A stretch of DNA of 33,129 bases from Sphingobacterium sp. UBA2700 (GCA_002354335.1 DELI01000014.1:1-33129); one strand, 5' to 3'; shown: positions 24,320 through 32,628, numbered from the stretch's first letter. Notes: generated by a model not told the origin, from the letters alone. Made by a program: numbers and translations.

Positions 24320-25065
24320 TGAAGAAACTAGGGTTAATAGGATATCCGCTGGGACATTCCTTTTCCAAGAAATATTATTTAGAAAAATTTAAGAATGAAA
24401 ATATACAGGGTATAGATTATGATCTATACCCTATTTCTACTATTGAAGAGTTTCCTGCGTTATACACAGGCGACTCAGCCTTTTACGGGGTTAATGTGAC
24501 TATTCCCTATAAGCAGGCCGTCATCCCCTATTTGGACGAGCTCTCTCCAGAAGCATCGGCAATTGGCGCGGTGAATTGTATACAGATTATTCAAACGCCA
24601 GGAGAAGATCCTTATCTAATCGGCCATAATACGGATGTTATCGGATTTATGAATTCCTTGGCGCCATTACTGACAGAACAGCACAAGAACACATTGATCC
24701 TTGGAAATGGAGGAGCAACAAAAGCTGTTGCTTATGCGTTGGAAAAATTGGGCATCTCGTATCAAATCGTTAGCCGCTCAAAAACGGCAGATCATATTAC
24801 TTATGAAGACTTGAACACTGATATCATTCGCGATCACAAGCTTATTATCAACTGTTCACCCGTTGGAACAGCTCCAAATATTGAGCAGTGTCCGAATATC
24901 CCGTATGAAGGCATCGACAATAGTCATTTGCTGTATGACCTAATTTACAATCCTACAGAGACACTTTTCCTGAAAAATGGTAAAGAGCGTGGTGCCGCAA
25001 TTAAAAACGGTCTGGAAATGCTGATCTTGCAAGCCGAAGAGAACTGGAAAATCTGGAACCAATGA
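24319..25065 (+). CDS. aroE: Shikimate dehydrogenase
   Basis: NADPH-dependent reduction of 3-dehydroshikimate to shikimate in chorismate synthesis. The protein is 248 aa, at the short end of the family. Substrate-binding S14 and S16 region in PLGHSFSK; catalytic K65 in NVTIPYK and D106 in GHNTD; cofactor motif GNGGATKA (129-136) followed by SRSK; C-terminal NGLEMLILQAEENWKIW. It overlaps the TPR gene by 1 nt and gldD by 4 nt (ATGA), so it sits in the middle of a tightly coupled operon. Confidence 0.96.
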   Translation: MKKLGLIGYPLGHSFSKKYYLEKFKNENIQGIDYDLYPISTIEEFPALYTGDSAFYGVNVTIPYKQAVIPYLDELSPEASAIGAVNCIQIIQTPGEDPYLIGHNTDVIGFMNSLAPLLTEQHKNTLILGNGGATKAVAYALEKLGISYQIVSRSKTADHITYEDLNTDIIRDHKLIINCSPVGTAPNIEQCPNIPYEGIDNSHLLYDLIYNPTETLFLKNGKERGAAIKNGLEMLILQAEENWKIWNQ

Positions 25066-25634
25066 GGTACTTCTTCGCCATATTCCTTATCCTAGCTTTA
25101 ATAGGATGTAAACAACAGGATTATAGCCCTAAACCGCGAGGATTTTATAGGATTGATTTTCCGACCAAATCCTATCAGGAAGCTCAAACAGGCTGTCCAT
25201 TTATTATTGAAATACCCACATATTCCCAAATGTTGGATGACCCCAATGAGGATGCAAAGGACTGTTGGAAAAATGTCTACTTCCCCCAATTCAATGCGAC
25301 TTTACATCTCAGTTACTTCCCAATAAACAAGATCACGAATTTCCAACAACTAACGGAAGATGCACGAACATTCGCTTTCAAACACACTGCGAAGGCGACT
25401 GCCATCGACCAATCGCGCATTAGCATTCCGGAACATCAGGTCTATGGAATTCAATATATAATAGCGGGCAACACGGCATCCAATCATCAGTTTTTTGTGT
25501 CCGATAGTACGCGGCATTATCTTCGTGGAGCATTATATTTCAACGAAAAGCCGCACCTAGACTCTATCCAACCCGTTCTCGACTTCATCAAGTCGGATAT
25601 AAAACATTTAATACATAGCGTAAAATGGAAATAA
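25062..25634 (+). CDS. gldD: Gliding-motility-associated lipoprotein GldD
   Basis: Lipoprotein of 190 aa; lipobox LIGC with Cys16. The body matches the GldD pattern: DYSPKPRGFYRIDFP, a Cys-P-F/Y segment (GCPFIIEIP), CWKNVYFPQFNATLHLSYFPI, VYGIQYIIAGNTASNHQFFVSDSTRHYLRGALYF in pieces, and the end DSIQPVLDFIKSDIKHLIHSVKW. GldD is needed for gliding in Flavobacterium johnsoniae, but homologues occur widely in non-gliding Bacteroidota, so motility should not be inferred from this gene alone. It is coupled to aroE by a 4-nt overlap. Confidence 0.88.
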   Translation: MRYFFAIFLILALIGCKQQDYSPKPRGFYRIDFPTKSYQEAQTGCPFIIEIPTYSQMLDDPNEDAKDCWKNVYFPQFNATLHLSYFPINKITNFQQLTEDARTFAFKHTAKATAIDQSRISIPEHQVYGIQYIIAGNTASNHQFFVSDSTRHYLRGALYFNEKPHLDSIQPVLDFIKSDIKHLIHSVKWK

Positions 25635-25638
25635 TTTC

Positions 25639-25646
25639 TATTTTTG
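25639..25646 (+). promoter_or_regulatory. Candidate -7 element just before the metallo-hydrolase gene
   Basis: TATTTTTG is an exact TAnnTTTG match 3 nt before the ATG at 25650 and 4 nt after the gldD stop. It could provide an internal, leaderless promoter. No -33 is seen, and a chance match in A+T-rich DNA is possible. Confidence 0.3.
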
Positions 25647-25649
25647 ACC

Positions 25650-26291
25650 ATGTTGCAAATTAAAACCTTTGTATTTAATCCCTATCAGGAGAACACTTAC
25701 CTCATCATTGATGAAAACAAGGATTGTATTATCGTTGATCCGGGTATGCATAATTATGTTGAAGAGAAGCAGTTTTCGGATTATATCACAGAAAATCATT
25801 TAAAACCTATTTATTTGATCAATACACATGGGCATATTGACCATGTATTGGGTAATAGATATGTGGCGGATACCTACGGGTTAATCCCACAATTTCACGA
25901 AGGCGAACTACCATTAGTTATACAAGTTCAAAATTATGCTCCGCAAATGGGTATTCGTTATGAGCCATCGCCTATTCCTGAAACTTTCCTTACGGAGAAC
26001 GATACGATTACAATCGGTGAAGAAACCATACGTCTGATATTAGCTCCGGGACACTCCCCAGCGCATCTCTGCCTGTATAGTGAGAGCAACAACTTCCTGA
26101 TCGGAGGCGATGTATTATTTAAAGGAAGTATCGGGCGTACCGACTTACCAGGTGGAAATCACCAGCAGCTCCTCAACAGTATCGCGACGAATATCTATAC
26201 CCTACCAGAAGACACCGTCGTATATCCTGGGCATGGTCCGACGACGACCATTAAGGAAGAAAAGCAAAGTAATCCATTTATTAGAGGATAA
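25650..26291 (+). CDS. MBL-fold metallo-hydrolase (glyoxalase II / YcbL-like)
   Basis: Zinc-dependent hydrolase of 213 aa. Metal-binding motif THGHIDH (within INTHGHIDHVLGN), then PGHSPAHLCLY, GGDVLFKGSIGRTDLPGG with the bridging Asp, and the final YPGHGPTTTIKEEKQSNPFI. This set is characteristic of the short glyoxalase II-like/YcbL group; the substrate is not fixed by sequence. The ATG at 25650 is used; a TTG at 25644 adds two residues only. It lies 15 nt after gldD and 4 nt before the permease gene, so it belongs to the same transcript. Confidence 0.92.
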   Translation: MLQIKTFVFNPYQENTYLIIDENKDCIIVDPGMHNYVEEKQFSDYITENHLKPIYLINTHGHIDHVLGNRYVADTYGLIPQFHEGELPLVIQVQNYAPQMGIRYEPSPIPETFLTENDTITIGEETIRLILAPGHSPAHLCLYSESNNFLIGGDVLFKGSIGRTDLPGGNHQQLLNSIATNIYTLPEDTVVYPGHGPTTTIKEEKQSNPFIRG

Positions 26292-26295
26292 ATCC

Positions 26296-27525
26296 ATGAG
26301 GCTAGCACTATTTTTCGCCAAACGCTATCTGTTTTCTAAAAAGTCCGTCAATGCAATCAACATTATCTCGTCGATTAGTGTTATCGGAGTTTTGGTAAGC
26401 ACAGCAGCGTTGGTCATCGTGCTATCCTTTTATAACGGATTAGAAAAGTTTATCCTCTCTCAGTATAGCATATTCTCTCCCGAGCTGCGTATAGAGCCGG
26501 CGAAGGGTAAGGTCTTTTCGACTAAAAGCGAGGCTTTCAAAACACTACGAACAAACCCCAAAATCAACTCATACACCGAAGTTCTAGAGGATAAAATTCT
26601 TGCAGAATATAATCATCAACAATTTATAGGACGAATCAAAGGGATCGAGCCGGAAAGCATTCATAGTCATGCTTCACAAGACATGTTGTTCGCTGGGAAG
26701 CTCGATGTAAGAATCGACAGTTCCGATTACGCTATTTTAGGCGCCCAGGTTCAAGCCAATTTGCAAGTGCCACTTCAGGGCTATGACAACCACTTAAGCC
26801 TTCATATACCCGACAAAAATGCGTCCGCGAGCAGCATTAATCCATTAGATGACATTCGGACTCGGAATATCCCGTCCAGTGCAATATTAAAATTCCAGCC
26901 AGGTTTCGATGACCTTATTTTGGTGCCGATTGATTTTGCTAAGGATCTCTTAAACGAATACGATCATATCTCTGCCATAGAACTCTACGGTGCAAATGAT
27001 AATTCAACTGCCTTACAAAAGGAAATCCAACAGTTAGTGGGATCTGACTACATCGTTAAAAATCGCGAACAGCAAAATCCTACGCTATATAAGACCGTTC
27101 GTTCCGAAAAATGGATCGTATTCTTCATCGTCACGATCATTGGTATCATCGCCATTTTCAACATCATCGGATCACTAACCATGTTGGTAATTGATAAGAA
27201 ACAGGATATGCTGGTATTGAACAGTCTAGGTGCTAATAAAACCCTTATACAGAATATTTTCTTTTATCAAGGTGTATTGATTGCACTTATAGGAAGTATT
27301 GTGGGCGGTGCATTAGGATTAGGGTTCTGTGTATTGCAAGAAAAGTATGGCTTTGTCCAAACGAACGAAGGATCGCTTTTCGATGCATACCCCGTAGACA
27401 TCCGTTATTCTGACATCTTGATCATCTTCCTCACGGTACTGCTGGTTTCCATCATAGTTTCCTATGTGGCATCAAAACTAAGTATCAAAGGATTTAAGAA
27501 AGTTGACGAATTGGATTCAAATTAA
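26296..27525 (+). CDS. LolC/LolE-like FtsX-family ABC transporter permease
   Basis: Inner-membrane permease of 409 aa. One N-terminal TM helix after the conserved opening (LALFFAKRYLFSKKSVNAIN), an extracytoplasmic domain of about 240 residues (60-290), then three C-terminal TM helices in the FtsX domain (KWIVFFIVTIIGIIAIFNIIGS; GVLIALIGSIVGGALGLGF; ILIIFLTVLLVSIIVSYVAS). This is the LolC/E topology for releasing lipoproteins from the inner membrane. No ATPase partner (LolD) is encoded nearby. The ATG at 26296 follows the hydrolase stop by 4 nt; the open frame extends further upstream, but that would overlap the hydrolase. Its stop overlaps the convergent stop of the next gene in TTAA. Confidence 0.88.
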   Translation: MRLALFFAKRYLFSKKSVNAINIISSISVIGVLVSTAALVIVLSFYNGLEKFILSQYSIFSPELRIEPAKGKVFSTKSEAFKTLRTNPKINSYTEVLEDKILAEYNHQQFIGRIKGIEPESIHSHASQDMLFAGKLDVRIDSSDYAILGAQVQANLQVPLQGYDNHLSLHIPDKNASASSINPLDDIRTRNIPSSAILKFQPGFDDLILVPIDFAKDLLNEYDHISAIELYGANDNSTALQKEIQQLVGSDYIVKNREQQNPTLYKTVRSEKWIVFFIVTIIGIIAIFNIIGSLTMLVIDKKQDMLVLNSLGANKTLIQNIFFYQGVLIALIGSIVGGALGLGFCVLQEKYGFVQTNEGSLFDAYPVDIRYSDILIIFLTVLLVSIIVSYVASKLSIKGFKKVDELDSN

Positions 27526-28178
27526 TATTTCAGGCGCTCGCGACTAAAGTCTCCCCTTTTAATTTGATTGATCAGCTGACCCCAAGCAAATGGGTTCAAC
27601 AATGGATTAGCAAAATTCTGATTGATTGCTTTATTAGACATGTTGATATGTCGTTGGAAATTATTGAAAGCTTGGATCTCTTCAGCACTTCTAGGTACCA
27701 CCTTCGACAGAGCAGCTAAAGCCTGTGGAGAAAGATTGCGCTGAGCCGACAGAATGTCATCATTTCCAACATTCATCGCTAAAAACTCTCTGTTAAATTC
27801 CTCAATACTCGCCCAAGGCAGCGGACGACCAATCGTTACGACCGGTAATTCCTTCACCAAAGGCGTCATCTCGATATTTAAGGTGTATTTGTCTCCGGCG
27901 ACTTGCGGAATAGTAATCTTGATATTAGCATATCCAATGGAGGACAGCTCGATCTCATCCCCTACATGAGCGACAAAAGTAAAGTAACCTTCGTGGTTTG
28001 CGGTGAACGTCTCGTTCGCATAGGAGGTATTCCGTAATGTTACGTAAGGTACTGCGACGTCGGTATTCAGAGCGGTGATAATTCCTGAAAACTGAACAAT
28101 ACGTTTCTGCTGCGCAAAAGTCGTCAGACTGATACACAGAAGAAAAGATATGCTTAAAATTTTCAGATATAATTTCAT
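27522..28178 (-). CDS. Exported CarboxypepD_reg-like domain protein
   Basis: Exported protein of 218 aa; signal peptide MKLYLKILSISFLLCISLTTFAQ. Residues about 30-110 form a CarboxypepD_reg-like beta-sandwich (FSGIITALNTDVAVPYVTLRN, GYFTFVAHVGDEIELSSIGY), the domain that also opens TonB-dependent receptors, but here with no barrel. The rest (115-218) is helical and polar with no known motif. Similar stand-alone proteins are common in Bacteroidota; function unknown. Tail-to-tail overlap of 4 nt with the permease gene. Confidence 0.85.
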   Translation of the reverse strand: MKLYLKILSISFLLCISLTTFAQQKRIVQFSGIITALNTDVAVPYVTLRNTSYANETFTANHEGYFTFVAHVGDEIELSSIGYANIKITIPQVAGDKYTLNIEMTPLVKELPVVTIGRPLPWASIEEFNREFLAMNVGNDDILSAQRNLSPQALAALSKVVPRSAEEIQAFNNFQRHINMSNKAINQNFANPLLNPFAWGQLINQIKRGDFSRERLKY

Positions 28179-28185
28179 TTACTCA

Positions 28186-28193
28186 CAAAACTA
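28186..28193 (-). promoter_or_regulatory. -7 element of the CarboxypepD-like gene
   Basis: On the minus strand TAGTTTTG is an exact TAnnTTTG match 7 nt before the ATG at 28178, implying a very short leader. No obvious -33. Confidence 0.4.
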
Positions 28194-28248
28194 ATGAAAA
28201 TGAGGAAAGGATGCTGTTAAATTGTGTTAACTGCATCTATCATTTTAA

Positions 28249-28524
28249 TTACACTTGGTTCGGAGTAATGGCGTTTGGATCATTAATGTCTGTCAGGTTG
28301 ATAGCGACCACAGAAACGATTTCAGGAACAGCCTTCTTTATAGCTTGTTCTAACCCTGCTTTAAAGGTCATGATGCTCATGGAACAATTTGCGCAAGTTC
28401 CAAGAAGCTTTAACTTCACTACATTGTCTGGTGTAATTTCCTCTATAGAAACGTTTCCTCCATCAGTTTCCAAGTACGGTCTGATTGAATCCAAAGCCTG
28501 CTCTACTCTCTCTAATAAGGTCAT
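28249..28524 (-). CDS. NifU-like C-terminal-domain Fe-S cluster scaffold protein
   Basis: Small scaffold/carrier for iron-sulfur clusters, 91 aa, the length of stand-alone NifU C-terminal (Nfu) proteins. Opening ERVEQALDSIRPYLETDGGNVSIEEI is the family signature, and the cluster-binding CxxC is C44-C47 (GTCANCSMSIMTFKAGLE). The ATG at 28524 is chosen because the conserved domain starts at residue 3; the upstream open frame adds 17 hydrophobic, unconserved residues. It lies 70 bp upstream of the CarboxypepD-like gene on the same strand and is divergent from bamD. Confidence 0.94.
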   Translation of the reverse strand: MTLLERVEQALDSIRPYLETDGGNVSIEEITPDNVVKLKLLGTCANCSMSIMTFKAGLEQAIKKAVPEIVSVVAINLTDINDPNAITPNQV

Positions 28525-28702
28525 TTTTAAATAGCTAATAAAATTTATAAGTAAATATAGGTATTTTTTCCACAAAAGATTCGGGAAGTCCGAGATTTCA
28601 ACATTTCGCTGACTTAAGCATTTTCTTAGTTAAAGATTGTTAAAACCGTGAAAACAAAGCACCTTCTACAGCGAATTGCAGTATTTTAGCGCGGAATTAT
28701 AA

Positions 28703-28734
28703 TTGAAAATTAGTTTTAATTGACGTATCTTTGT
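28703..28734 (+). promoter_or_regulatory. bamD promoter, -33 TTG and -7 TATCTTTG
   Basis: TTG (28703-28705) and TATCTTTG (28727-28734) are separated by 21 nt, matching the Bacteroidota consensus in both elements. The ATG is only 3 nt beyond the -7 box, so the mRNA would start at or beyond the start codon unless initiation occurs unusually close; this predicts a leaderless transcript or a second upstream promoter. Confidence 0.6.
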
Positions 28735-28737
28735 GGA

Positions 28738-29667
28738 ATGTTTTTAAAGAATCATGTATTTAGCCTAATTGTCGGTGCTTCTTTATTATTTGTTTTTGGT
28801 AGTTGCAAAAGCAAGTTCGAGAAATTACGCGCCAGCAATAATATACAAATGAAGTATCAGGAAGCTATCAAATACTACGAAAATGAGAAGTATTCGAAAG
28901 CACTGACTTTATTTGAAGACCTGTTAACACGCTATCGAGGCACTTCCGACGCGGAGGACCTTGCTTACTATACTGCCTATGCAAGTTATCGACTAAAGGA
29001 TTATATTTCCGCTCGATACCACTTCAAACAGTTTGCATTAAATTATCCGAATAGTCAGCGTGCCGAAGAATGTCGATTCATGTCGGCTTATTGTTTTTAC
29101 CTCGATTCGCCAAGATCAAATCTAGATCAGGAAAACACACGTAAGGCAATCGAAGAATTACAATTATTTGTCAACCTATATCCGGATTCGGAGCGAGCAA
29201 AGGAGGCGTCAGACCTCATTCAAAACTTGCGCGATAAACTGGAGAAAAAAGCGTTCGACAACGCGAAGTTATATTATAATATGGGGCTTCCTGATGATTA
29301 CCGCGCAGCTGTAATCGCCTTGGAGAATGTGTTGAGACAATACCCGGATACAAAACATGCAGAAGATGTAGAATATCTTTTGATCAAGTCGCAGTATCTA
29401 TTTGCGGACAACAGCTATCCTCATCGCCAGGAAGAACGCTTCAACCAAATGTTGGACTACTACGAGACCTTCCAGGAGCACTTCCCAGAGAGCAAGTACA
29501 GCAATGAGCTGAAAGGCCTCAGATCAAGTGCGGAACGTAAGGTAGCCATTGCTATTAAGCGTGTCGAAGCAGATAAAAAACTCAGAAAACAACAAGAAGA
29601 AGAGTTAGGTATCTCTACATCTACTACGGGAGAAACCCAATCTGAAGAAAGTAAAGCAAACAATTAA
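28738..29667 (+). CDS. bamD: Outer-membrane assembly lipoprotein BamD
   Basis: Component of the BAM complex that inserts beta-barrel proteins in the outer membrane, 309 aa. Lipoprotein signal with lipobox ending FGSC (C23), then TPR-type repeats: EAIKYYENEKYSKALTLFEDLL, AYYTAYASYRLKDYISARYHF, ARLYYNMG-like segments and the family-typical YPDSERAKEASDLI and FPESKYSNELKGL. The C-terminal tail is polar and Glu/Ser/Thr-rich. The ATG at 28738 is chosen because it gives the lipoprotein signal; a TTG at 28720 would lie across the promoter. Followed by rpoZ (29-nt gap). Confidence 0.94.
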   Translation: MFLKNHVFSLIVGASLLFVFGSCKSKFEKLRASNNIQMKYQEAIKYYENEKYSKALTLFEDLLTRYRGTSDAEDLAYYTAYASYRLKDYISARYHFKQFALNYPNSQRAEECRFMSAYCFYLDSPRSNLDQENTRKAIEELQLFVNLYPDSERAKEASDLIQNLRDKLEKKAFDNAKLYYNMGLPDDYRAAVIALENVLRQYPDTKHAEDVEYLLIKSQYLFADNSYPHRQEERFNQMLDYYETFQEHFPESKYSNELKGLRSSAERKVAIAIKRVEADKKLRKQQEEELGISTSTTGETQSEESKANN

Positions 29668-29675
29668 TCATCTTT
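29668..29675 (+). promoter_or_regulatory. Possible -7 element of rpoZ
   Basis: CATCTTTG, matching 7 of 8 positions of TAnnTTTG, directly follows the bamD stop and lies 21 nt before the rpoZ ATG. It could provide a separate transcript. Confidence 0.3.
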
Positions 29676-29696
29676 GTACATAATATCATTTTAAAT

Positions 29697-30023
29697 ATGA
29701 GCCAAAATAAAAATTCAATTCCAAATAGTACGGTAACACGCGATTTAAGAGATTTGGATAAAGGTACTGACAACCTATACGAGTCAATCGTGGTAATCAG
29801 CAAGCGTGCAAATCAAATTGCGGTTGATATTAAAGAAGAATTGAACCAGAAGTTATCTGAATTTGCGAGCAGCAATGACAATTTGGAAGAAGTATTTGAA
29901 AACCGTGAGCAAATTGAAATCTCAAAACACTATGAGCGTATGCCGAAGCCTACGTTAGTAGCGATTGATGAATTCTTACACGATAAAGTATACTTTAGAA
30001 ACCCTTCTAAAGAGCAAGAATAG
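29697..30023 (+). CDS. rpoZ: DNA-directed RNA polymerase omega subunit (Bacteroidota type)
   Basis: Small RNA polymerase subunit, 108 aa. Matches the Bacteroidota omega/Rpb6-like family: TRDLRDLDKGTDNLYESIVVISKRANQIA (14-42), then a helical linker with SNDNLEE, and the conserved ending PKPTLVAIDEFLHDKVYFR. It differs from the E. coli omega but keeps the Asn/Ile-rich first helix region that contacts beta-prime. It starts 29 nt after bamD and is followed 9 nt later by coaBC, giving the order bamD-rpoZ-coaBC that is common in this phylum. Confidence 0.92.
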   Translation: MSQNKNSIPNSTVTRDLRDLDKGTDNLYESIVVISKRANQIAVDIKEELNQKLSEFASSNDNLEEVFENREQIEISKHYERMPKPTLVAIDEFLHDKVYFRNPSKEQE

Positions 30024-30032
30024 GTTTATCCC

Positions 30033-31232
30033 ATGTCCTTGCAAGGAAAACATATTGTAATTGGTGTAAGCGGCAGTATTGCCGCTTACAAGATTGCAAC
30101 ATTAGTTAGACTACTGCGCAAGGAAAATGCTTCTGTACAGGTCATCATGACCGAGGAGGCGACCTCATTTATCACTCCGCTCACCCTTTCCACTTTATCG
30201 AATAACCCCGTTTTAGTCGACTATTACGATGAAAACAGCGGGGAATGGAATAATCATGTCCATATTGCCGAGTCGGCAGACCTTATCTTAATTGCTCCAG
30301 CTTCAGCGAATACCTTATCCAAGTGTGCTCTAGGCCTGTGCGATAATATACTACTTGCTACCTACTTGTCTGCAAAAGGTCCGGTTTATTTCGCTCCTGC
30401 TATGGATCTTGATATGTGGAAACATCCTGCTGTTCAACACAACATCTCGCTTTTGAAACAATATGGTCATCAGATCATTCCTCCGGGAAATGGAGAATTG
30501 GCTAGTGGACTTATTGGCGAAGGTCGTTTAGCTGAACCCGAAGACATCTTACTGTATATCCAGCAAAATCTAGGACAGCCTAAGCCGCTATCCGGGAAGA
30601 AAGCCCTGGTTTCTGCAGGACCAACTTACGAGGCTATCGATCCGGTTCGTTTTATCGGGAATCATTCAAGTGGTAAAATGGGTTATGCGATCGCTAAAAG
30701 ATTAAGGGAGCTAGGCGCTGAGGTTACCTTAGTAAGTGGCCCTACGGCCTTATCTACACCCCAGGGAGTGCAACGAGTGGATGTTACTTCCGCTAAACAG
30801 ATGCTAGACGCTTGCGAGCGTTATTTTCCCACTGCAGATATAACGGTGATGAGTGCTGCAGTAGCAGACTACACGCCTGAGGAAGTCGCGACACAGAAGA
30901 TCAAGAAGAAGGAGGAGCATTTCTCTATTCCATTGACAAAAACAACCGACATTCTCGCAACTCTTGGACGCTCCAAAAAAGACAATCAATTATTGATTGG
31001 TTTTGCCCTTGAAACGAATAATGAAATCGAGCATGCGAAAGATAAGTTGCAGCGTAAGAATCTAGACTTTATTGTTTTGAATTCCATGCAAGACAAGGGC
31101 GCGGGATTTGCCCACGATACCAATAAAGTGACGGTAATAAACCGTTCCGGCGACACAGAAAGCTTCGCGCTGAAATCTAAAGATGAAGTTGCAGTTGATA
31201 TCTGTAACCTGATCATCCGGGAGCTCAAATAA
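30033..31232 (+). CDS. coaBC: Bifunctional phosphopantothenoylcysteine decarboxylase / phosphopantothenate-cysteine ligase
   Basis: Two steps of coenzyme A synthesis in one protein of 399 aa. N-terminal flavoprotein CoaC (1-180): GVSGSIAAYK, catalytic-position H75, APASANT, PAMDLDMW (122-129) and ASGLIGEGRLAEP (157-169). C-terminal CoaB ligase (187-399): SAGPTYEAIDPVRFIGNHSSGKMG and the K-rich KIKKKEEHFSIPLTKTTDIL. Relative to E. coli Dfp, Asn125 is Asp and Cys158 is Ser at the same numbering; both residues matter in the E. coli decarboxylase. I recall the same substitutions in other Bacteroidota, so this is probably a lineage variant and not loss of function. Convergent with the methyltransferase gene, 10 bp between stops. 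Confidence 0.95.
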   Translation: MSLQGKHIVIGVSGSIAAYKIATLVRLLRKENASVQVIMTEEATSFITPLTLSTLSNNPVLVDYYDENSGEWNNHVHIAESADLILIAPASANTLSKCALGLCDNILLATYLSAKGPVYFAPAMDLDMWKHPAVQHNISLLKQYGHQIIPPGNGELASGLIGEGRLAEPEDILLYIQQNLGQPKPLSGKKALVSAGPTYEAIDPVRFIGNHSSGKMGYAIAKRLRELGAEVTLVSGPTALSTPQGVQRVDVTSAKQMLDACERYFPTADITVMSAAVADYTPEEVATQKIKKKEEHFSIPLTKTTDILATLGRSKKDNQLLIGFALETNNEIEHAKDKLQRKNLDFIVLNSMQDKGAGFAHDTNKVTVINRSGDTESFALKSKDEVAVDICNLIIRELK

Positions 31233-31242
31233 GCGCCTTCTA

Positions 31243-32610
31243 CTATAAATTGGCTATCCTGACTTCTCTTGGATAGTAATTATTCACCCTATTTCCTAAG
31301 ACTTTAATCCATCCTATAGGCAGGTTCTTATATTTCACTATACACCAACCTTTCTTCACACCTTCAAAAAGCTCTTGAGGCATGGCTTCCTTCCTCAAAT
31401 AATCCTGTGCTAAATCTAAAGTGAGCTCTATAGCGTTTATCGAGCCGTCAAGATGGACACTGAGTGCTAAATCATGATTAGGCACCAATTCCTTCCCCAA
31501 CCACTTTCCTACGGCTGTACCGGCATTCTTTAGATAAAGGACTTGTTGAAAAGCTTTTATCGCCAACTCATGCTCTTTAGCGAAAATATGGATCGTATCA
31601 TGATGAACAAGGGTTGCGAAGCGCGAATAATCTTCCACCCATCCCTTTAAAGCATCTTTTGGTATTGGTGATTTCTCCACTTTCAGTTTCTTTAGAGAAA
31701 ATGATGGCTGAACTTGTTTCATGCGTAATACAGCAACAAAAAAGCCTTCCCCTTTCACGCTGTGCGGATAAAAACGAAAACCTTTTGCAGCATGTTTTGC
31801 CGAGCTGGACTTTACAATTCCCCAGCCCTCTTTCAGCTCAACATCTACGGTCTCCATTTCAAACTCATCTATCAGCCAGTCGAGAATCGCTTCATTTTCT
31901 TCTTCCGAATAAGAACAAGTCGAATAAATGAGATATCCGTTTGTCTTAAGTGCAGGCAGGACTTCAGAGAGAATCCGCTGCTGACGCTCACTACATAATT
32001 TGACGTTTGCTTCAGACCATTCATCAATCGCATCTTCATCCTTTCTAAACATTCCAGAGCCCGAACATGGTGCATCAACGAGCAGTAGATCAAAAAAACC
32101 AGGTAAGCGCCGGAACGCTGATGGATCATTATTGCTAACAACCACATTTGGAGCCCCCCAACGTGTTAAATTTTCTTGAAGTATAATAGAGCGGCTCTTA
32201 ATGATTTCATTCGATAGCAGCAAGCTATCGGGGTGTAGGTAAGAATTGAGCAATGTTGACTTCCCTCCTGGCGCAGCACAAACATCCGCAGCAAACAAAG
32301 CTTCCTTATCGAGTCCTAAGGATTGAATAATATGTGCAATAAACATCGAAGATGCTTCCTGTACATAATATGCACCGGCATGGAAGAGCGGATCCAAGGT
32401 AAACTGAGGTCTATTCTCCAAATAATAACCGCTATCGCACCATTGCACCTGCTCAGAAAGATAAAAATCCAATTCAGTAGGTTTGAATGGATTTAATCGG
32501 ATGGAAGTTATTTGGACTCCATCTTCGTGAGCAGCAATAAACGCATCTTTGTCGAAGGTCGGGTTGACTCCTAATCGTTGTAACAGTGAATTTGGGAGGA
32601 AATTACTCAT
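31243..32610 (-). CDS. RsmB/RsmF-type rRNA (cytosine-C5) methyltransferase
   Basis: SAM-dependent RNA m5C methyltransferase of 455 aa. SAM-binding motif VCAAPGGKST (111-117 for CAAPGGK), catalytic motif IV DAPCSGSGMF (C182) and nucleophile motif VI STCSYSEEENE (C232). These two cysteines are the pair used by RNA m5C enzymes. The C-terminal half (residues 290-455), ending in PIGWIKVLGNRVNNYYPREVRI, matches the RsmF C-terminal RNA-binding (PUA-like) extension; the exact rRNA or tRNA position is not determined by sequence. Divergent from the START-like gene across 55 bp that hold a symmetric -7-like palindrome. Confidence 0.92.
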   Translation of the reverse strand: MSNFLPNSLLQRLGVNPTFDKDAFIAAHEDGVQITSIRLNPFKPTELDFYLSEQVQWCDSGYYLENRPQFTLDPLFHAGAYYVQEASSMFIAHIIQSLGLDKEALFAADVCAAPGGKSTLLNSYLHPDSLLLSNEIIKSRSIILQENLTRWGAPNVVVSNNDPSAFRRLPGFFDLLLVDAPCSGSGMFRKDEDAIDEWSEANVKLCSERQQRILSEVLPALKTNGYLIYSTCSYSEEENEAILDWLIDEFEMETVDVELKEGWGIVKSSSAKHAAKGFRFYPHSVKGEGFFVAVLRMKQVQPSFSLKKLKVEKSPIPKDALKGWVEDYSRFATLVHHDTIHIFAKEHELAIKAFQQVLYLKNAGTAVGKWLGKELVPNHDLALSVHLDGSINAIELTLDLAQDYLRKEAMPQELFEGVKKGWCIVKYKNLPIGWIKVLGNRVNNYYPREVRIANL

Positions 32611-32628
32611 GCTTTGCTAATAAATCTG

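Noticed and set aside
28205..28235. A second TTAACA pair upstream of the CarboxypepD-like gene as another Pho box
   Set aside because: The half-sites are 10 bp apart, not identical in flanks, and lie 21 bp upstream of the -7 box; TTAACA is common in A+T-rich leaders.
28720..28737. Upstream TTG starts for bamD (and similarly ompA at 21228, Psd-like at 17579, START-like at 32645)
   Set aside because: Each extends across promoter text or spoils a signal peptide, whereas the downstream ATG gives a conserved N-terminus. Only polA is kept with TTG, because its conserved residues begin there.
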